Assembly (NCBI GenBank): GCA_021851335.1
Contig: JAJZEA010000007.1
Location: 1-64,000 of the forward strand
Length of the DNA: 64,000 bases
Source: Acidobacteriota bacterium
Lineage (GTDB): Bacteria; Acidobacteriota; Terriglobia; Terriglobales; Acidobacteriaceae
Reading direction: 5' to 3'
How positions within the stretch are numbered: position 1 is the stretch's first letter; the number at the start of each line of letters is the position of its first letter. The translations under genes were made by a program, and so were the position numbers. Shown here piece after piece: positions 61,544 through 64,000 of the stretch. Below the pieces are notes generated by a model, which saw only the letters and a list, made by a program, of their open reading frames with translations, ran no database searches and was not told where the DNA came from.

Positions 61544-63130
61544 TCAGTTTCCGCTTTGCACAGAGACCGACGGCTGCAACACGCGATACGTCGCTCCGCC
61601 ATGCGACCAGACCAGCAGCAGAACATCCTGGTTGGCGGGCATCCCATGAACCGCGCCCGCAAACTGCTGCGCCGAATCCACCGGCTTGCGATTGAGCTGG
61701 ACGATCACATCGCCCGGAGCAATCCCGGCATTATCCGCCGGGCTGCCCGGCTTCACCTCTTCCACCGCCACGCCGTGCACCTGCTCCGGCAGATTGAGCT
61801 GGCCGCGCACGTCGGGTGAAAGATCCGTCACCGCCAACCCCAGCCGCGCGCCGTGCGTCGAAGCATCGCCGCTGTTACCCGCCAGTTCCGTGCTCTTGTG
61901 ATACTCCCCGATGGTCACCGGCACCGTCACTTCCTTCCCATTCCGCATCACGCCGAGTTGGATGCTCTTGCCTGGAGTCATCTCGCTCACCGCCACCTGC
62001 AACGCGCTGCCATCGTCGATGCGGTTGCCGTTCAGCGTGCGAATCACATCACCCTGCTTCAATCCGGCCTCGGCCGCCGGCGAAGCCGGCGCAACCTGGC
62101 TGACAATCGCGCCCGAGGCATCCGGCAGGCTGAAGAAGCTGGCGTTCTGCGGCGTCACATCGTTCAGCGAGATACCCAGATACCCGTGATGCACCGCGCC
62201 GTGCTCGATGATCTGCTGCGAGATCGATTGGGCAATCTGCGACGGAATCGCAAACCCTGCTCCGGCAAACGATCCGCTGTTCGAGATGATGAAGGTGTTA
62301 ATGCCCACCAACTCGCCCCGCGCGTTCACCAGCGGCCCGCCGGAGTTGCCCGGATTGATCGCCGCATCGGTCTGAATGAAGCCGCCCGGCTTCCGCGGAT
62401 CGTCCGTGAAGGGATTGGGCCGGTTCACAGCGCTCACAATGCCGCGCGTCACCGAGAACCGGAAGTATCCAAACGGACTGCCGAAGGCCAGCACCGTCTG
62501 CCCCGGATGAAGATTGGCCGAGTTGCCCCAGCCGATGAACGGCAGGTGTGTGGCCTTGATCTTCAACACGGCCAGGTCCGTCAGCTTGTCGACGCCCACC
62601 AGCTTCGCCGGAAAGACGCGCCGGTCATCGAGCGTCACCTGAATATTCACCGCGCCGTTGATTACGTGATGATTGGTAAGAATGTATCCATCCGGAGAGA
62701 TGATCACGCCGCTGCCCACGGCATGTTCCACCTGATTCTGCGGCGGCTGCTGCATGCCTGGCCCGCCAAAGAAAAACTGTTGCAGACCGGGCGGCAACTG
62801 CCCCGGCTGCATCCCCGGCGGCATGCCTTGCGCCGGGCCGGAATCCTGCCCATTCTCCGCATCGACCTCGTTGCCCGGGCGCGCCGTCACAGACACGTTG
62901 ACCACCGTCGGCGTCACGCGTGCAGCCACCGCCTCCACCGCGTTATCCAGCGACTCCAGCGCCGAAACACTGCTGTCATCGATCGGCGAAACCGCTGCGC
63001 TGGCCGCGTGAACGGCAGTGAAATGGCTCCACATCCCCAGGCACGCGCCAGAGAGAATGACTGCGGACGCTGCGCCGGGAAGCGCCCACCGCCTGAGATT
63101 TACAACTAATCGATTAGTTTTCGTTTCCAT
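61544..63130 (-). CDS. htrA: Periplasmic serine protease DegP/HtrA
   Basis: A 528-residue trypsin-fold protease with an N-terminal membrane anchor or signal (about 14-42). The triad is H155 in LTNHHVING, D185 in KLTDLAVLKI and S263 in INPGNSGGPL. Two PDZ domains follow (YLGISLNDV... and LGLAVTDLSP...). A Gly/Pro/Met/Gln-rich loop (about 98-131) lies before the His, as in other HtrA proteins but longer. Acts in envelope protein quality control. AAAGGAG precedes the ATG at 63130; the frame extends to 63193 without reason. An M56-type membrane peptidase gene stands upstream, 41 bases away, reading in the same direction. Confidence 0.96.
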   Translation of the reverse strand: METKTNRLVVNLRRWALPGAASAVILSGACLGMWSHFTAVHAASAAVSPIDDSSVSALESLDNAVEAVAARVTPTVVNVSVTARPGNEVDAENGQDSGPAQGMPPGMQPGQLPPGLQQFFFGGPGMQQPPQNQVEHAVGSGVIISPDGYILTNHHVINGAVNIQVTLDDRRVFPAKLVGVDKLTDLAVLKIKATHLPFIGWGNSANLHPGQTVLAFGSPFGYFRFSVTRGIVSAVNRPNPFTDDPRKPGGFIQTDAAINPGNSGGPLVNARGELVGINTFIISNSGSFAGAGFAIPSQIAQSISQQIIEHGAVHHGYLGISLNDVTPQNASFFSLPDASGAIVSQVAPASPAAEAGLKQGDVIRTLNGNRIDDGSALQVAVSEMTPGKSIQLGVMRNGKEVTVPVTIGEYHKSTELAGNSGDASTHGARLGLAVTDLSPDVRGQLNLPEQVHGVAVEEVKPGSPADNAGIAPGDVIVQLNRKPVDSAQQFAGAVHGMPANQDVLLLVWSHGGATYRVLQPSVSVQSGN

Positions 63131-63171
63131 GATGCTCTTCTCCTTTTGTGGATGCTTCGGTTCAAGGGATA

Positions 63172-64000
63172 TTAAAGCTGTCGGGCGAACCACTGCGGCG
63201 AGATCCGCGCGCGTTGCCCCGCGGTCAGTCGAAGCGTGGTTGTGACAACCGTGAAGTAGAAACTTGTCGAAGATTGCCGCAGCCGCTCACCGGACGGCTG
63301 CAGCGCGGACACGGTGGCCACATCTGGCCGCGACGCCACCGGTACCTGCGCTCCAATGGGTGCTGCGCCGGAAGCCTCAGCCGCTTGCGTCGATCGTTCT
63401 TCCGCGCCCGCCAGCGAGCGATCCCGCGGAGCATCGGTCGTCGTGGTCACCGAGGTCATCACCACAACCACGGCGTACTCCGTGCTTGCCTCGGCCATCT
63501 GCACGTTCTTTTGCGCGGCCATTTGCTCGTCCTGTTCGGCTCTCAGCAGCACGGCCATTTGCCCGGCCATTTGCGGTGCCCGGTGCGCGTTCAGGCGCGC
63601 GGCCACCGGCATCGCCACCAAGGCGGCAGACTCAGGCCAGCGATCCGCCGATGGTCTCATCGCCCGTGCGCCGGACGCAGCGCGCGGCTGGCTTGCTCGC
63701 AACCGGTCCGCAGCCGGAGCGCGATACGCAGCCTCGACCATCCGAGCCGGCGCTGCCCGACGAGCCGTTACAACTGGATGAGCCGGCGCTGCCTGAAGCG
63801 GCGCAAAGGCAAGCGCCGGAAGCTGATGCAACGTCTCCGTGCTGAGCGTCCCTGCGCCTGCGGCCAACGCAAGCGTCAGCAGCACCGCAACGGCAGGATG
63901 GAGGCGCGGCTGAGGGCGCAGAATGCGCTCGATCCTGGCAGCCAGCTCCGACCGCGAGCGCATCAGTCCAAAGGACAGACTGACCGCCGGACGGTTCAGC
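63172..64000 (-). CDS. C-terminal part of M56 (BlaR1/MecR1-type) membrane peptidase, 5' end missing
   Basis: The frame runs open to the window edge, so the protein starts outside. The first visible residues, RPAVSLSFGLMRSRSELAARIERIL, match the segment that follows the last metallopeptidase helices in M56 proteins; a membrane segment (HPAVAVLLTLALAAGAG) then leads to a periplasmic tail rich in Ala, Pro, Arg and Gln with runs such as TTTTDAPRDRS. No penicillin-sensor domain is visible, so beta-lactam sensing cannot be claimed. The active-site HExxH would lie beyond the window. It reads towards htrA, 41 bases away, so the two may be one envelope-stress unit. An ATG at 63963 is not the real start. 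Confidence 0.75.
   Translation of the reverse strand, partial: LNRPAVSLSFGLMRSRSELAARIERILRPQPRLHPAVAVLLTLALAAGAGTLSTETLHQLPALAFAPLQAAPAHPVVTARRAAPARMVEAAYRAPAADRLRASQPRAASGARAMRPSADRWPESAALVAMPVAARLNAHRAPQMAGQMAVLLRAEQDEQMAAQKNVQMAEASTEYAVVVVMTSVTTTTDAPRDRSLAGAEERSTQAAEASGAAPIGAQVPVASRPDVATVSALQPSGERLRQSSTSFYFTVVTTTLRLTAGQRARISPQWFARQL

Overview
The window looks like chromosomal DNA of a GC-rich, Gram-negative soil bacterium, most likely an acidobacterium of the Terriglobia class (Acidobacterium/Granulicella/Terriglobus type). Pointers, all inferred from the sequence: an Oar-like TonB receptor with an N-terminal carboxypeptidase-regulatory domain, a Planctomycete-type cytochrome c/DUF1549/DUF1553 protein paired with a DUF1501 protein, bacillithiol genes in a diderm, the futalosine menaquinone gene mqnA, and a short-type citrate synthase. 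I see no phage, insertion sequence, CRISPR array, rRNA or tRNA gene.

Layout. 1-7 kb: end of an ABC ATPase gene overlapping a large exported cytochrome c/DUF1549/DUF1553 gene, its DUF1501 partner and a secreted metallo-beta-lactamase-fold hydrolase. 7-15.5 kb: Oar-like TonB receptor, CLC chloride channel, secreted GH3 glycosidase. 15.8-22.1 kb: thrC-thrB, the divergent modABC molybdate transporter, murB and a bacilliredoxin. 22.3-26.8 kb: a LacI regulator facing a D-xylonate dehydratase/FAH-family pair (Weimberg-type sugar-acid degradation), then a 60-aa small protein. 27-37 kb: a histidine kinase with a cyclic-nucleotide-type sensor, an M16 peptidase, three small proteins, topA and dprA. 37.5-48.5 kb: mqnA, fabH, the SRP RNA, a rimO-yacG-pgpA-NHL-cinA cluster, an esterase, bshC, a Nudix hydrolase and a cold-shock protein. 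48.7-55.8 kb: polX, two envelope proteins, gltA, and a cysteine desulfurase-mnmA pair. 55.9-61.4 kb: a BtuB-like receptor behind a cobalamin riboswitch, an RcnR-like metal sensor with its own operator, and an OprB-type porin. 61.5-64 kb: an HtrA protease and the end of an M56 (BlaR1/MecR1-type) membrane peptidase gene that runs off the window.

How the genes work together. The most coherent system is at 55.9-61.4 kb: a vitamin B12 receptor under riboswitch control sits directly beside a cobalt/nickel-type RcnR-family repressor whose metal ligands align with RcnR at three of four positions and whose upstream region carries a G6-tract operator; this suggests joint control of cobalt and cobalamin. 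Second, bshC and a CGC-motif bacilliredoxin indicate a bacillithiol redox system. Third, the desulfurase-mnmA overlap indicates a dedicated sulfur supply for tRNA 2-thiouridine.

Two patterns cut across genes: short tandem duplications (12-26 bp) lie exactly at the 3' ends of at least five genes, mostly where genes converge, and a small dispersed hairpin repeat occurs three times between genes. Most convergent junctions also carry clean intrinsic-terminator-like hairpins. Nothing here was checked by database search; family names rest on motifs and remembered family sequences.
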